From Akkermansia muciniphila (GTDB lineage Bacteria; Verrucomicrobiota; Verrucomicrobiia; Limisphaerales; SXTU01): a DNA stretch of 8,719 nt. Positions 1 through 5,910 of the stretch are shown here, piece after piece. The DNA lies in NCBI GenBank assembly GCA_945872195.1, contig CAMBZO010000086.1, forward strand, positions 1 through 8,719, written 5' to 3'. Below the pieces are notes generated by a model. That model searched no databases. It was not told the DNA's origin and worked only from the letters and a program-made list of their open reading frames with translations. Position 1 is the stretch's first letter. Each line of letters opens with the position of its first letter. The position numbers and the translations under genes were made by a program.

Positions 1-1
1 C

Positions 2-58
2 ATCCGCGCCGCTGCGAGTGCACCTGTGAGCAGCTTCAAGATGAGCCGCGCCAAGTAA
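2..58 (+). CDS. Possible C-terminal tail of an upstream gene (partial)
   Basis: An open frame enters from the left edge and ends at a TAA at 56-58. It encodes 18 residues, reading IRAAASAPVSSFKMSRAK. The frame is too short to assign to a family. It is listed because the following 84 bp before rpmB look intergenic and a + strand gene would fit the layout. The other two + frames were not shown to be worse, so this is weak. Confidence 0.3.
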   Translation: MRAAASAPVSSFKMSRAK

Positions 59-142
59 TCATCACAACGGGAGAAATCGTGCTTGCACGGTGCCTGCAGT
101 GCTGGCTAACTACGCGCTCCTTTAACTGGAAACCTGATAATT

Positions 143-409
143 ATGGCACGCATTTGTGAACTGACCGGCAAGCGCCCGATGAAGGGCAGCAAGATTTGGC
201 GCAGTGGTAAACCGAAACGCGAAGGCGGCATCGGCACGCACATCACCGCCATCACCAAGCGCCGATTCTTCCCCAACCTCCAACGCGTCAAGGCCGTCGT
301 GAACGGCGAGGTGCGCTACATCCGCGTGACCGCATCGGCCATCAAGCAGGGCCTCGTGGTGAAACCCCTCAAGCGCATCTGGAAGAAGCCCGCCGCCAAG
401 GCTGCCTAA
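143..409 (+). CDS. rpmB: 50S ribosomal protein L28
   Basis: The 88-residue basic protein is a structural component of the large ribosomal subunit. It shows the L28 opening MARICELTGKRPMKGSK, then the KRRFFPNLQ motif (about residues 40-48) and the beta-rich segment EVRYIRVTASAIKQGL. Compared with E. coli L28 it has a longer stretch between the opening and KRRF (about residues 18-38, Gly/Lys rich) and an Ala/Lys-rich tail. Only one Cys (residue 5) is present, so this is a form lacking the CxxC zinc pair. The ATG at 143 matches the invariant family N-terminus. No strong Shine-Dalgarno is visible (GGA lies too far upstream). A hairpin terminator follows directly, so the gene is probably transcribed alone or as the last gene of a unit. 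Confidence 0.97.
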   Translation: MARICELTGKRPMKGSKIWRSGKPKREGGIGTHITAITKRRFFPNLQRVKAVVNGEVRYIRVTASAIKQGLVVKPLKRIWKKPAAKAA

Positions 410-445
410 ATCTTGGCCAGTGGGCTTCGTGCCTGCGCCAGTAAT

Positions 446-470
446 CGGCGTCCATCACGGACGCCGTTTT
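446..470 (+). terminator. Rho-independent terminator of rpmB
   Basis: The 8-bp perfect stem CGGCGTCC (446-453) / GGACGCCG (459-466) has a 5-nt loop and is followed by TTTT, then GC and TTT. It lies 36 nt after the rpmB stop. On the minus strand no T run follows the hairpin, so it should work mainly for rpmB, although it also sits just past the convergent smpB stop. Confidence 0.85.
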
Positions 471-477
471 GCTTTCC

Positions 478-933
478 TCACCGTCCCTTCTGCCGCTGCA
501 TCATCTCGCGCTTCATCTCGCGGTCGTCATCGCGGCGCTTGATGTCCTCCCGCTTGTCAAACGACGCCTTGCCCTTGCCCACGGCGAGCGAGACCTTCAC
601 ACGCCCGCTCTTCCAGTAGAGAGACAGGGCGACGAGCGCGTTGCCCTTCACAGCGGAGAACTCGTGCAGTTTGCGAATCTCCGGCTTGTGCAGCAGCAGC
701 TTGCGCGGGGCCTTCGGCACGTGGTTCTCGCGGTTGCCGTGGCTGTATTCCTCGATGTGCATGTTGTGCAGCCAGACCTCGTCCCGCTCGACGCGCGCAA
801 AGGCGTCGCCGATCTGCACATAGCCGGCGCGGATGGACTTCACCTCCGTGCCGCGAAGCACGATGCCAGCCTCGAACGTCTCGATGACGTGATAGTCCCG
901 GCGGGCCTTGGGGTTGCTGACGATCTCGGCCAT
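478..933 (-). CDS. smpB: SsrA-binding protein SmpB (trans-translation)
   Basis: This 151-residue protein binds tmRNA and delivers it to stalled ribosomes for rescue and tagging. Family motifs run in order: the start MAEIVSNPKARRDYHVIETF, GIVLRGTEVKSIRAG (about 23-37), the NxHI-EEYSHGN region (57-67), PRKLLLHKPEI (76-86) and GRVKVSLAVGKGKASFDKRE (110-129). It ends in the usual Lys/Arg-rich tail, which becomes helical in the decoding centre. Length is normal. The ATG at 933 is chosen over an in-frame TTG at 939 because MAEIVSNPKARRDY matches the family start. No ssrA (tmRNA) gene was recognised in the window. A terminator-like hairpin from the rpoZ side ends only 11 nt upstream of the start codon, which leaves very little room for a leader. 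Confidence 0.97.
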   Translation of the reverse strand: MAEIVSNPKARRDYHVIETFEAGIVLRGTEVKSIRAGYVQIGDAFARVERDEVWLHNMHIEEYSHGNRENHVPKAPRKLLLHKPEIRKLHEFSAVKGNALVALSLYWKSGRVKVSLAVGKGKASFDKREDIKRRDDDREMKREMMQRQKGR

Positions 934-939
934 AAACAA

Positions 940-966
940 AACCAGCCAGAAGGGAGACCTTCTGGC
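940..966 (-). terminator. Intrinsic terminator downstream of rpoZ, abutting smpB
   Basis: Read on the minus strand, a perfect 9-bp stem GCCAGAAGG / CCTTCTGGC (945-953 with 958-966) closes a 4-nt loop. It is followed by TGGTTTTGTTT, which runs into the smpB start codon at 933. Read on the + strand the loop is GAGA, a GNRA tetraloop. It lies 25 nt after the rpoZ stop and would end rpoZ transcripts. Confidence 0.75.
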
Positions 967-991
967 CGGCGCGAAATTTAACGAAGGCCGA

Positions 992-1234
992 CTAGTGCTT
1001 GCGGCGCTTCTTGGGCGGCGGTTCCGCCGCTTCCGGCGTCTCCGGCGCGTCCCAGTTCATCTTCCCCTCGATAATCTCCGACAGAGCGATGTCTGCGGCA
1101 CCCATGGTGGGCGGGACGATGAGGAGCGGACGGTTCCCGGAGTTGAGCTGTCGCACCCGGCGCGAGAGCAGGTTGGTCAGAATGTTAGGGTTGATGACTC
1201 GGTCAAGAGCCTTGCGGACGAGTTCTGGATTCAT
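992..1234 (-). CDS. rpoZ: DNA-directed RNA polymerase subunit omega
   Basis: This 80-residue protein is the small RNA polymerase subunit that helps fold and hold the beta-prime subunit. The omega signature is visible: a helix with NPNILTNLLSRRVRQLNSG (about 15-33), then PTMGAADIALSEIIEGKMNW (42-61), which matches the conserved ALxEIxEGK element. The tail is acidic/proline then basic (PPPKKRRKH). The start is placed at the ATG at 1234 because the frame upstream of it (to 1336) reads as Cys/Pro-rich sequence unlike omega. No clear Shine-Dalgarno is present. It is followed by an intrinsic terminator and then smpB. Divergence from E. coli omega is large, so the call rests on the ALSEIIEGK motif and on size. 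Confidence 0.85.
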   Translation of the reverse strand: MNPELVRKALDRVINPNILTNLLSRRVRQLNSGNRPLLIVPPTMGAADIALSEIIEGKMNWDAPETPEAAEPPPKKRRKH

Positions 1235-1583
1235 GGTTTCGTGACACCCGAATTGAGCCGCGCAGCATACTGGTGGGCAGAGGACAGGCAATAGAATTGT
1301 TTCGCCAATTACCCGGACAATTCCAGAGATAGCCATCCCATCATGGTCGGCTGACTCTGAATCCCAGTGGCAAACTCACTTTCACCGGACGGCTGACCAC
1401 CTCTGACTCGAACGTCCCAGCCCGGATTCCCCGCCACTGAACCGCAAGGGAAAGCCGCAGAACCATAAATGACACGAAAGCCATGCCGGGACTCCAAGGA
1501 CACCTCGAATCCAACTTCCTCCTCGCGTAACTGCTGCGGCAGGGCCTCGGCGCCTACACCGGCTACTGCCCTTTCGCGGCAAA
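1235..1583. other. Intergenic stretch without a convincing gene
   Basis: About 350 bp separate the rpoZ start from the yaeQ stop. Two minus-strand open frames (1309-1665 and 1382-1669) run through it. Both overlap yaeQ in other frames and have Arg/Ser/Trp-rich compositions typical of shadows. No tRNA, strong hairpin terminator or good sigma-70 promoter was seen. A + strand stretch at 1345-1437 reads as a short beta-strand-like repeat (RLTLNPSGKLTFTGRL) before a stop and may be a decayed gene fragment. Confidence 0.5.
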
Positions 1584-2135
1584 TCAACAACGCAACAGGG
1601 TGAACTCCGCGTCGAACCACAGCCCGTTGAAGTCGAACTGCAGCTTCGGCGGATCGAACTCGCACGCAAACAAAGTCACCTCATTCCGTTGCTGCACCAG
1701 TCCGCGGACTTCCTCGAACATCTCCGGGTCCAGCGCCAGCAAGTGGTAGCGGCCCTCACGCAGGCCGGCTTTTTTCATCGCGAGTTGCAGTTCCTCCGCC
1801 TCGGCCAACGAGCGCCTCACCACCCAGATTTCCGCGTCGTGGCACTTCACCGCGAGCTTGTCCAGCTTCGCCACAGTGCACTCGCCGCACTCCACCCACA
1901 GCGCAAGCCGCAACTGATAGTCGAACTGCGCGAGGTCGGGCACGAACGGGATGTCGTCCTGATGCAGGTTGGTTTCGAGCTGCAGCCGGGGCCGCCAGAA
2001 GATGAGCAAAGCCAGCAGCCGTAACGTCACTTGCGCGACCGTCTCGCCGGCGTGTTGGGCGATGATAACCTTCCGCGGCAGATCCGCGCGGCGACGGTCC
2101 TCGGAGGCGAGGGTGAAGGAGTATTTGGCGCTCAT
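1584..2135 (-). CDS. yaeQ: YaeQ family protein (PD-(D/E)XK nuclease-like fold)
   Basis: This 183-residue protein matches the YaeQ family in length (E. coli YaeQ is 181) and motif order. It has an N-terminal strand (MSAKYSFTL), then HAGETVAQVTLRLLALLIF (28-46), matching the family's HPSET...RMMLRLLAWL. After that come LETNLHQDDIPF (53-64), with the conserved acidic pair at 60-61, and LRLALWVECGEC (75-86), matching LWIELG, followed by a Lys-rich helix. YaeQ proteins have a restriction-endonuclease-like fold. Their cellular role is unsettled, and old claims of an RfaH-like role are not supported by the fold. The ATG at 2135 begins a typical start. A long palindrome lies upstream, between this gene and the L,D-transpeptidase gene on the same strand, so co-transcription is uncertain. 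Confidence 0.85.
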   Translation of the reverse strand: MSAKYSFTLASEDRRRADLPRKVIIAQHAGETVAQVTLRLLALLIFWRPRLQLETNLHQDDIPFVPDLAQFDYQLRLALWVECGECTVAKLDKLAVKCHDAEIWVVRRSLAEAEELQLAMKKAGLREGRYHLLALDPEMFEEVRGLVQQRNEVTLFACEFDPPKLQFDFNGLWFDAEFTLLRC

Positions 2136-2147
2136 CCGATTTGGCGC

Positions 2148-2226
2148 GGAGCAGGATCAGGATTACGAGCAGGAGCCGAACGCACCCCTCCCCTCCTGCT
2201 CGTAATCCTAATCTTAATCCTGCTCC
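2148..2226. repeat. Long two-part intergenic palindrome
   Basis: The inner arms are a perfect 17-bp inverted repeat, AGGATTACGAGCAGGAG (2159-2175) against 2193-2209, around a 17-nt C-rich loop. The outer arms are a perfect 10-bp pair, GGAGCAGGAT (2148-2157) against ATCCTGCTCC (2217-2226). They are separated from the inner stem by 1 nt on the left and 7 nt on the right. No T run follows on either strand, so this is not a standard terminator. The arms are built from repeated GAGCAGGA and GATTA units. Confidence 0.85.
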
Positions 2227-2233
2227 TCATTTC

Positions 2234-3421
2234 TCACTCCACGACTCTGACCGGCGTCCCCACCGACACCAGCCGCGCTAAATACTCGGCGTTCCAGTTC
2301 GCCAGCCGGAAGCAGCCGTGCGATTCCGTGCGGCCCACCTGCTCCGGCGACGGCGTGCCGTGCAGGCCGTAGCCGGGCCGATCGAGGCCAATCCACGCCA
2401 AGCCCACCGGGTTGTTCGGTCCCGGTGGCAGGATAAGTTTGCGCCCGATCTTCTGCGCCTCAGCCGACTCGGGAAACACCTCCGGGTCAAACGTGTAGTT
2501 CGGATTCGGCGCGACCACCGCCACATGCAGTTCGCCCACTGGCCGCTTCTCCACGCGCGCCGCGATGCTGCACGGAAAATGCGCCAGCAGGTTCGTGTTC
2601 GCGTCGAAGACTTTGAGCGTCTTGCCCGCCAGATGAATGATGACCTGCGCGGCCTTCGCGCGGGCCGGCGGGTAACTCACGTGCGGCAGCCGCACCTCCG
2701 TGCCGGCGGTCACGTTCGTCCAGTTCACCGCTGGGTTCAGCCGCTTGATGAGCAACGGGTGCGCGTGCCCCTTCTCCGCAATGAGTTCGAGCACCGACTC
2801 GTAGTCCAGTGCGCTCTGCTGCGACTTGCCCAGCCACGTGGTCGCGATGGGTTGCAGCCGCGCGAGGTCGTTCGATCCGACCACGTAATTCGTCAACACC
2901 GGCGCGGTGAGCAGCAGCCGGCTCTTCGTCTCCGCGTCCGCCAAGCCCGACTCGATCAATCCCTCGCGCAGTTGGAACGCGCGAATCGCCGCCCGCGTCT
3001 GCGAGCCGACGACACCGTCGAACGAGCCGGAGGAAATCCCCACCCGCGCGAGCGCCACCTGCACTTCAAACATGTCGCGCGGCGGTCGCGGGAAAACGCT
3101 GCTGTCCACCACCGGTTCCATCGCCAAGGGACGATCCGTGGCCGTGAGCGAGGCGACGCGATTCGTCGGCACCACGTTTGCGCCCACGACGGGCCGCGCG
3201 TGATTGGTGACGACGGTCACGGACAACGCCGGGTTGAACGTCTGCAAATGAACTTCGCCGCTCGTGCTGGGGCCGACGCTGGCCGGCGATGGCTCCACAC
3301 GCGCCCACCGCCACCAAGCGCCGCACGCCAGCGCCACCACGAGCAAGCTCCAGCCCCAGTGCGATCCGTTGCGATCACGACGCCTCGGCTTGGCCTGTTT
3401 GAACTTCGTGTATATCTGCAC
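2234..3421 (-). CDS. Membrane-anchored L,D-transpeptidase (PG-binding, LysM-like and YkuD domains)
   Basis: The enzyme would cross-link or modify peptidoglycan outside the inner membrane. Numbering is from the GTG at 3421 (395 aa). A basic N-terminus is followed by one membrane segment (about 25-40, WSLLVVALACGAWWRW) and a Pro/Ser/Val-rich linker. A peptidoglycan-binding repeat follows (about 120-155, VQVALARVGISSGSFDGVVG). After a LysM-like segment (about 206-248, ending TAGTEVRLP) comes a YkuD catalytic domain (about 259-395). YGLHGT (352-357) and SHGCFRL (367-373) supply the catalytic His and Cys370; the more usual motif is SHGCIR. The frame is open back to an ATG at 3496. The extra 25 residues there come from a 7-bp tandem repeat and would leave only 11 bp to the divergent gene, so the GTG is preferred. 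The start remains uncertain. Confidence 0.9.
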   Translation of the reverse strand: MQIYTKFKQAKPRRRDRNGSHWGWSLLVVALACGAWWRWARVEPSPASVGPSTSGEVHLQTFNPALSVTVVTNHARPVVGANVVPTNRVASLTATDRPLAMEPVVDSSVFPRPPRDMFEVQVALARVGISSGSFDGVVGSQTRAAIRAFQLREGLIESGLADAETKSRLLLTAPVLTNYVVGSNDLARLQPIATTWLGKSQQSALDYESVLELIAEKGHAHPLLIKRLNPAVNWTNVTAGTEVRLPHVSYPPARAKAAQVIIHLAGKTLKVFDANTNLLAHFPCSIAARVEKRPVGELHVAVVAPNPNYTFDPEVFPESAEAQKIGRKLILPPGPNNPVGLAWIGLDRPGYGLHGTPSPEQVGRTESHGCFRLANWNAEYLARLVSVGTPVRVVE

Positions 3422-3449
3422 GCCACATGACTCTGCCAGACGACCAGCC

Positions 3450-3484
3450 AACTTAGAACTTGGAACTTTGACCTTTGAACTCTC
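3450..3484. repeat. Degenerate 7-bp tandem repeat
   Basis: Five consecutive heptamers read AACTTAG, AACTTGG, AACTTTG, ACCTTTG and AACTCTC. The run is AT-rich against the GC-rich surroundings and sits between two divergent genes. If the L,D-transpeptidase began at the ATG at 3496 it would be coding, giving a Ser/Lys-rich N-terminus. It is more likely part of the shared upstream region. Confidence 0.7.
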
Positions 3485-3507
3485 CGCCCGCCTCATACCC
3501 TCCCCCT

Positions 3508-4902
3508 ATGAATATCCACTTCCACGGCGCGGCGCGCACGACCACCGGCTCGATGTATCTGCTGGAGGTCAACGGCCAACGCCTCCTCCTCGAATGCGGG
3601 CTCTACCAAGGCAGGCGCGACGAATCCAATGAGCGCAACCGCCACTTTCCCTTCGACCCGAAGACGCTTGATGCAGCCATCCTCAGCCACGCGCACATTG
3701 ACCACTGCGGCAATTTCCCAAATCTCTGCAAGCAGGGCTTCACCGGGAACATTTACTCGACCTTCGCCACGCGCGACCTCGCCAGCATCATGCTCGAAGA
3801 CTCCGCGCGGATTCAGCAGTCCGATGCGCTGCTCCTCTCGAAGAAACGCGCCGAGAAAGGCCTCCCCGCCGTCGAACCGCTCTACTCACCGAGCGATGCC
3901 GAGAAGGCCGTGCGGCAGTTCGTCGCCATCAATTACGACCGGCCAATGCCCGTGGCCGATGGCGTGACGGTCACGTTCAAGGATGCCGGCCACATCCTCG
4001 GCTCCGCGCAAGTGGTGCTCGATGTGCGCGAGGGCGGGCGCAAGTTCCGCTACCTCTTCAGCGGCGACATCGGACGACCGGGCCAGGACATCCTCCGCGA
4101 CGCGCAACCTGTGGAAAACGTGGACTTCCTCCAAATCGAAAGCACTTACGGCAACCGCCTCCACTCCAGCCCGGTGGACGCACGGGAAGAGCTGGCCGCG
4201 CTCGTGGGCGACACGATTCGCGACGGCGGAAAAGTCGTCATCCCCGCCTTCTCCGTCGGCCGCACGCAGCAGATTGTTTACGCCCTGCACCAGCTCACGG
4301 ACGCCGGGAAATTGCCGCGCGTGCCCATCTTCGTGGACAGCCCGTTGAGCACAAACGCCACCGAGATATTCCGCCTCCACCCCGAGTGCTTCGATGAACA
4401 GGCCTACACGTTCCTGCGCGAGAAGGGCAACCCCTTCGGCATGGAGAATCTCACCTACATCCGCGAAGTCGCCGGCTCGCGGAAACTCAACGAGCTGAAG
4501 GATCCCGCCGTTATCATCAGCGCCTCCGGCATGGCGGAAGCAGGCCGAGTGCTGCACCACTTGCGCAACCACGGCGGCAACCCGGCGAACCTCATCCTCT
4601 TCGTCGGCTACTGCGCGGAGCACACGCTCGGCGCGCAAATCATCGCCGGTCGCAGCCCCGTGAACATCTACGGCGAGCCGCACGCCATCCGCGCCCGCGT
4701 GGCGAAGATTGATGCCTTCTCGGGCCACGCCGACCGCAACGAGCTGTCCGGCTACGTAAAGTCGCTCACCGGCCACATCAAGAAGACCTTCGTCATCCAC
4801 GGTGAGGAAACGCAGTCGCTCGCCTTCGCCGGGACGCTGAAGGAACTCCTGCCGAAGTCCGAAATCACCGTGCCCGTGCTGCATCAGGCGGTAGAGGTGT
4901 GA
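3508..4902 (+). CDS. Beta-CASP metallo-beta-lactamase fold RNase-like protein
   Basis: This 464-residue protein belongs to the CPSF73-like beta-CASP family, which cuts RNA with two zinc ions. The metal motif HAHIDH lies at 61-66, followed by AGHILGSA (H162) and the bridging Asp in SGDIGR (D187). Beta-CASP elements follow: ESTYGNR (211-217), PAFSVGRTQ (246-254), VDSPLS (276-281) and SASGMAEAGR (338-347). The RMMBL tail has FSGHAD (404-409, H407) and VIHGE (429-433). All catalytic positions appear intact and no KH or S1 domain is attached. The ATG at 3508 is chosen over one at 3475 because MNIHFHGAARTTTGS is the family start. It stands alone, divergent from the L,D-transpeptidase and convergent with DUF309. 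Substrate is unknown; RNA turnover or maturation is inferred from the family. Confidence 0.95.
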   Translation: MNIHFHGAARTTTGSMYLLEVNGQRLLLECGLYQGRRDESNERNRHFPFDPKTLDAAILSHAHIDHCGNFPNLCKQGFTGNIYSTFATRDLASIMLEDSARIQQSDALLLSKKRAEKGLPAVEPLYSPSDAEKAVRQFVAINYDRPMPVADGVTVTFKDAGHILGSAQVVLDVREGGRKFRYLFSGDIGRPGQDILRDAQPVENVDFLQIESTYGNRLHSSPVDAREELAALVGDTIRDGGKVVIPAFSVGRTQQIVYALHQLTDAGKLPRVPIFVDSPLSTNATEIFRLHPECFDEQAYTFLREKGNPFGMENLTYIREVAGSRKLNELKDPAVIISASGMAEAGRVLHHLRNHGGNPANLILFVGYCAEHTLGAQIIAGRSPVNIYGEPHAIRARVAKIDAFSGHADRNELSGYVKSLTGHIKKTFVIHGEETQSLAFAGTLKELLPKSEITVPVLHQAVEV

Positions 4903-4914
4903 GCGCGGGTCTTG

Positions 4915-5056
4915 GTTAGCACCCGCGTCCCGCGGGTTGGTTCGGGCCTCCCGCGTGGACCTTCGTGGCTCCATCTGAAGATAGACCGCGAAGGAATAGT
5001 GAGCCACGAGGTTTTCGGCGGGACGCCGAAAACAACCCGCGGGAAGCGGGTGCCAC
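4915..5056. repeat. Composite palindromic element (MITE/REP-like)
   Basis: The 21-bp ends at 4919-4939 and 5033-5053 are inverted copies with one mismatch. Each end also folds on itself (ACCCGC / GCGGGT around 5 nt). A second nested pair is TCGTGGCTC (4963-4971) / GAGCCACGA (5001-5009). A local hairpin TTTTCGGCG GGA CGCCGAAAA occupies 5012-5032. The element fills the gap between two convergent genes and could serve as a two-way transcription stop. It has no room for a transposase, so any mobility would depend on one elsewhere. Confidence 0.8.
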
Positions 5057-5077
5057 CCAATCGCCCACATTTCAGCG

Positions 5078-5518
5078 CTACCCGCCGTCGGCCAGAGCCA
5101 GTTTCGGCGCGTTGTTGGGCGTGAGCGGGTTGGAGGAGAAGCCCATTGCGTCCAATCGCCCACGCCACTCAGCGATGAGGGCACGAACGGCGAGCAAGTC
5201 CAGCCGTTCGTGCGACGATGGGTAGGGACGGAAGTTTTCCTCAGCTAGCGTCAACAGCGCGGCAGCCGGACGGAGGCGCGGGTATTTCACGCAGTCTTTC
5301 TGCAAGTGAACAAACGCCCCGGCGAACTGGATGAGGCCCTTGTAGAAGTTGCCGTCCGGCCCGTGGCGGTCGGCGAGCCAGAGTTCTTCCAAAACGTCGT
5401 GGGCTTCGTAGAACTGGCCCCGGTTGAAGCACGCGAAGTAGCCGAGGTAGTGCGCATCGAGGTCGCGGCCCTGAAGGTCAGCGATGAGGGCGGCGATCTT
5501 TGGGGACTTGTGGGACAC
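5078..5518 (-). CDS. DUF309 domain protein
   Basis: This 146-residue helical protein has the DUF309 signature FNRGQFYEAHDVLEELW (31-47), then FYKGLIQFAGAFVHLQK (58-74) and an Ala-rich helix ending in EENFRPYPS. The family has a conserved His/Glu-rich helical bundle but no established biochemical role. The frame is open to a GTG at 5572, but its first 18 residues overlap an inverted repeat and look unlike the family. The GTG at 5518 (start VSHKSPKIAALIADLQG) is preferred. It lies 70 nt after the NIL-domain gene on the same strand and may be the last gene of the SAM-riboswitch operon. That membership is inferred from spacing alone. Confidence 0.85.
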   Translation of the reverse strand: MSHKSPKIAALIADLQGRDLDAHYLGYFACFNRGQFYEAHDVLEELWLADRHGPDGNFYKGLIQFAGAFVHLQKDCVKYPRLRPAAALLTLAEENFRPYPSSHERLDLLAVRALIAEWRGRLDAMGFSSNPLTPNNAPKLALADGG

Positions 5519-5531
5519 GGGCTGAGGGACC

Positions 5532-5586
5532 TGATGCGTGAGTTGGGAACTGGCGTGTCTGGTCGGGTTCACGCATCACGCATCAG
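5532..5586. repeat. Inverted repeat with a short direct repeat
   Basis: TGATGCGTGA (5532-5541) is perfectly complementary to TCACGCATCA (5569-5578) across 27 nt. The right arm continues as a tandem ACGCATC ACGCATC (5571-5584). No T run follows in the minus direction, so it is not a standard terminator. It lies in the short gap between the NIL-domain gene and DUF309 and may act as an attenuator or RNA-stabilising hairpin. Confidence 0.55.
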
Positions 5587-5588
5587 CC

Positions 5589-5894
5589 TCAACTCTCCAG
5601 CACCCCGATTTCCACCGGCTCGACCTCGATGCCGAGGCTTTCCAGCCAGTGGATGGCGTTCTTGATTTCCGAGCGCGCGCCTTCGAGTTCGAGGCAGACG
5701 ATGCCGATGTCCTTGCCCACGCTGACCTGGCGCAGGTTGAAGATGACCTTGAACTTCTGCCCCAGTTCCCAGATCACCGGGCGCGTGATGAGCGGCGCGG
5801 GGAAGGTGAGCCACAGCCGTGACTTGGACTGGCGCGGATCGGGCGGAAGCTTCGGCTCGGACTTGGCGTCGGGTTTCTTCTTCGTGGCAGGCAT
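5589..5894 (-). CDS. Small NIL-domain protein
   Basis: This 101-residue protein has a Lys/Pro-rich N-terminus (1-25). A single NIL domain follows (about 26-97), with RLWLTFPAPLITRPVIWELG at 26-45, then NLRQVSVGKDIGIVCLELEG and AIHWLESLGIEVEPVEI. NIL is a small ferredoxin-like alpha/beta domain. It is found at the end of the methionine importer ATPase MetN and fused to ferredoxins in proteins for homocysteine synthesis (for example Methanosarcina MA1822). Here it stands alone, with no CxxC iron-sulfur motifs. The ATG at 5894 is chosen because AAGGAG lies 6 nt upstream, the best ribosome-binding site in the window; an upstream TTG at 5924 lacks this. It starts 16 nt after the MoaD-like stop, so the two are co-transcribed. 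Its location suggests a role in methionine-related sulfur transfer. Confidence 0.88.
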   Translation of the reverse strand: MPATKKKPDAKSEPKLPPDPRQSKSRLWLTFPAPLITRPVIWELGQKFKVIFNLRQVSVGKDIGIVCLELEGARSEIKNAIHWLESLGIEVEPVEIGVLES

Positions 5895-5910
5895 TCGTCG
5901 CTCCTTCAGT

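Noticed and set aside
83..112. TTGCAC with a possible -10 CTAACT as the rpmB promoter
   Set aside because: Spacing is 17 bp but the -10 matches the consensus poorly; not enough to annotate.
2318..3430. 370-aa open frame on the + strand
   Set aside because: Arg/His-rich shadow of the L,D-transpeptidase gene, a common result of high G+C coding on the other strand.
4912..5124. 70-aa + strand frame across the palindromic element
   Set aside because: Its sequence is dictated by the inverted repeats and runs into the antisense of DUF309.
3886..5184. 432-aa open frame on the minus strand
   Set aside because: It is antisense to the well-supported beta-CASP gene, runs through the palindromic element and shows no recognisable domain.
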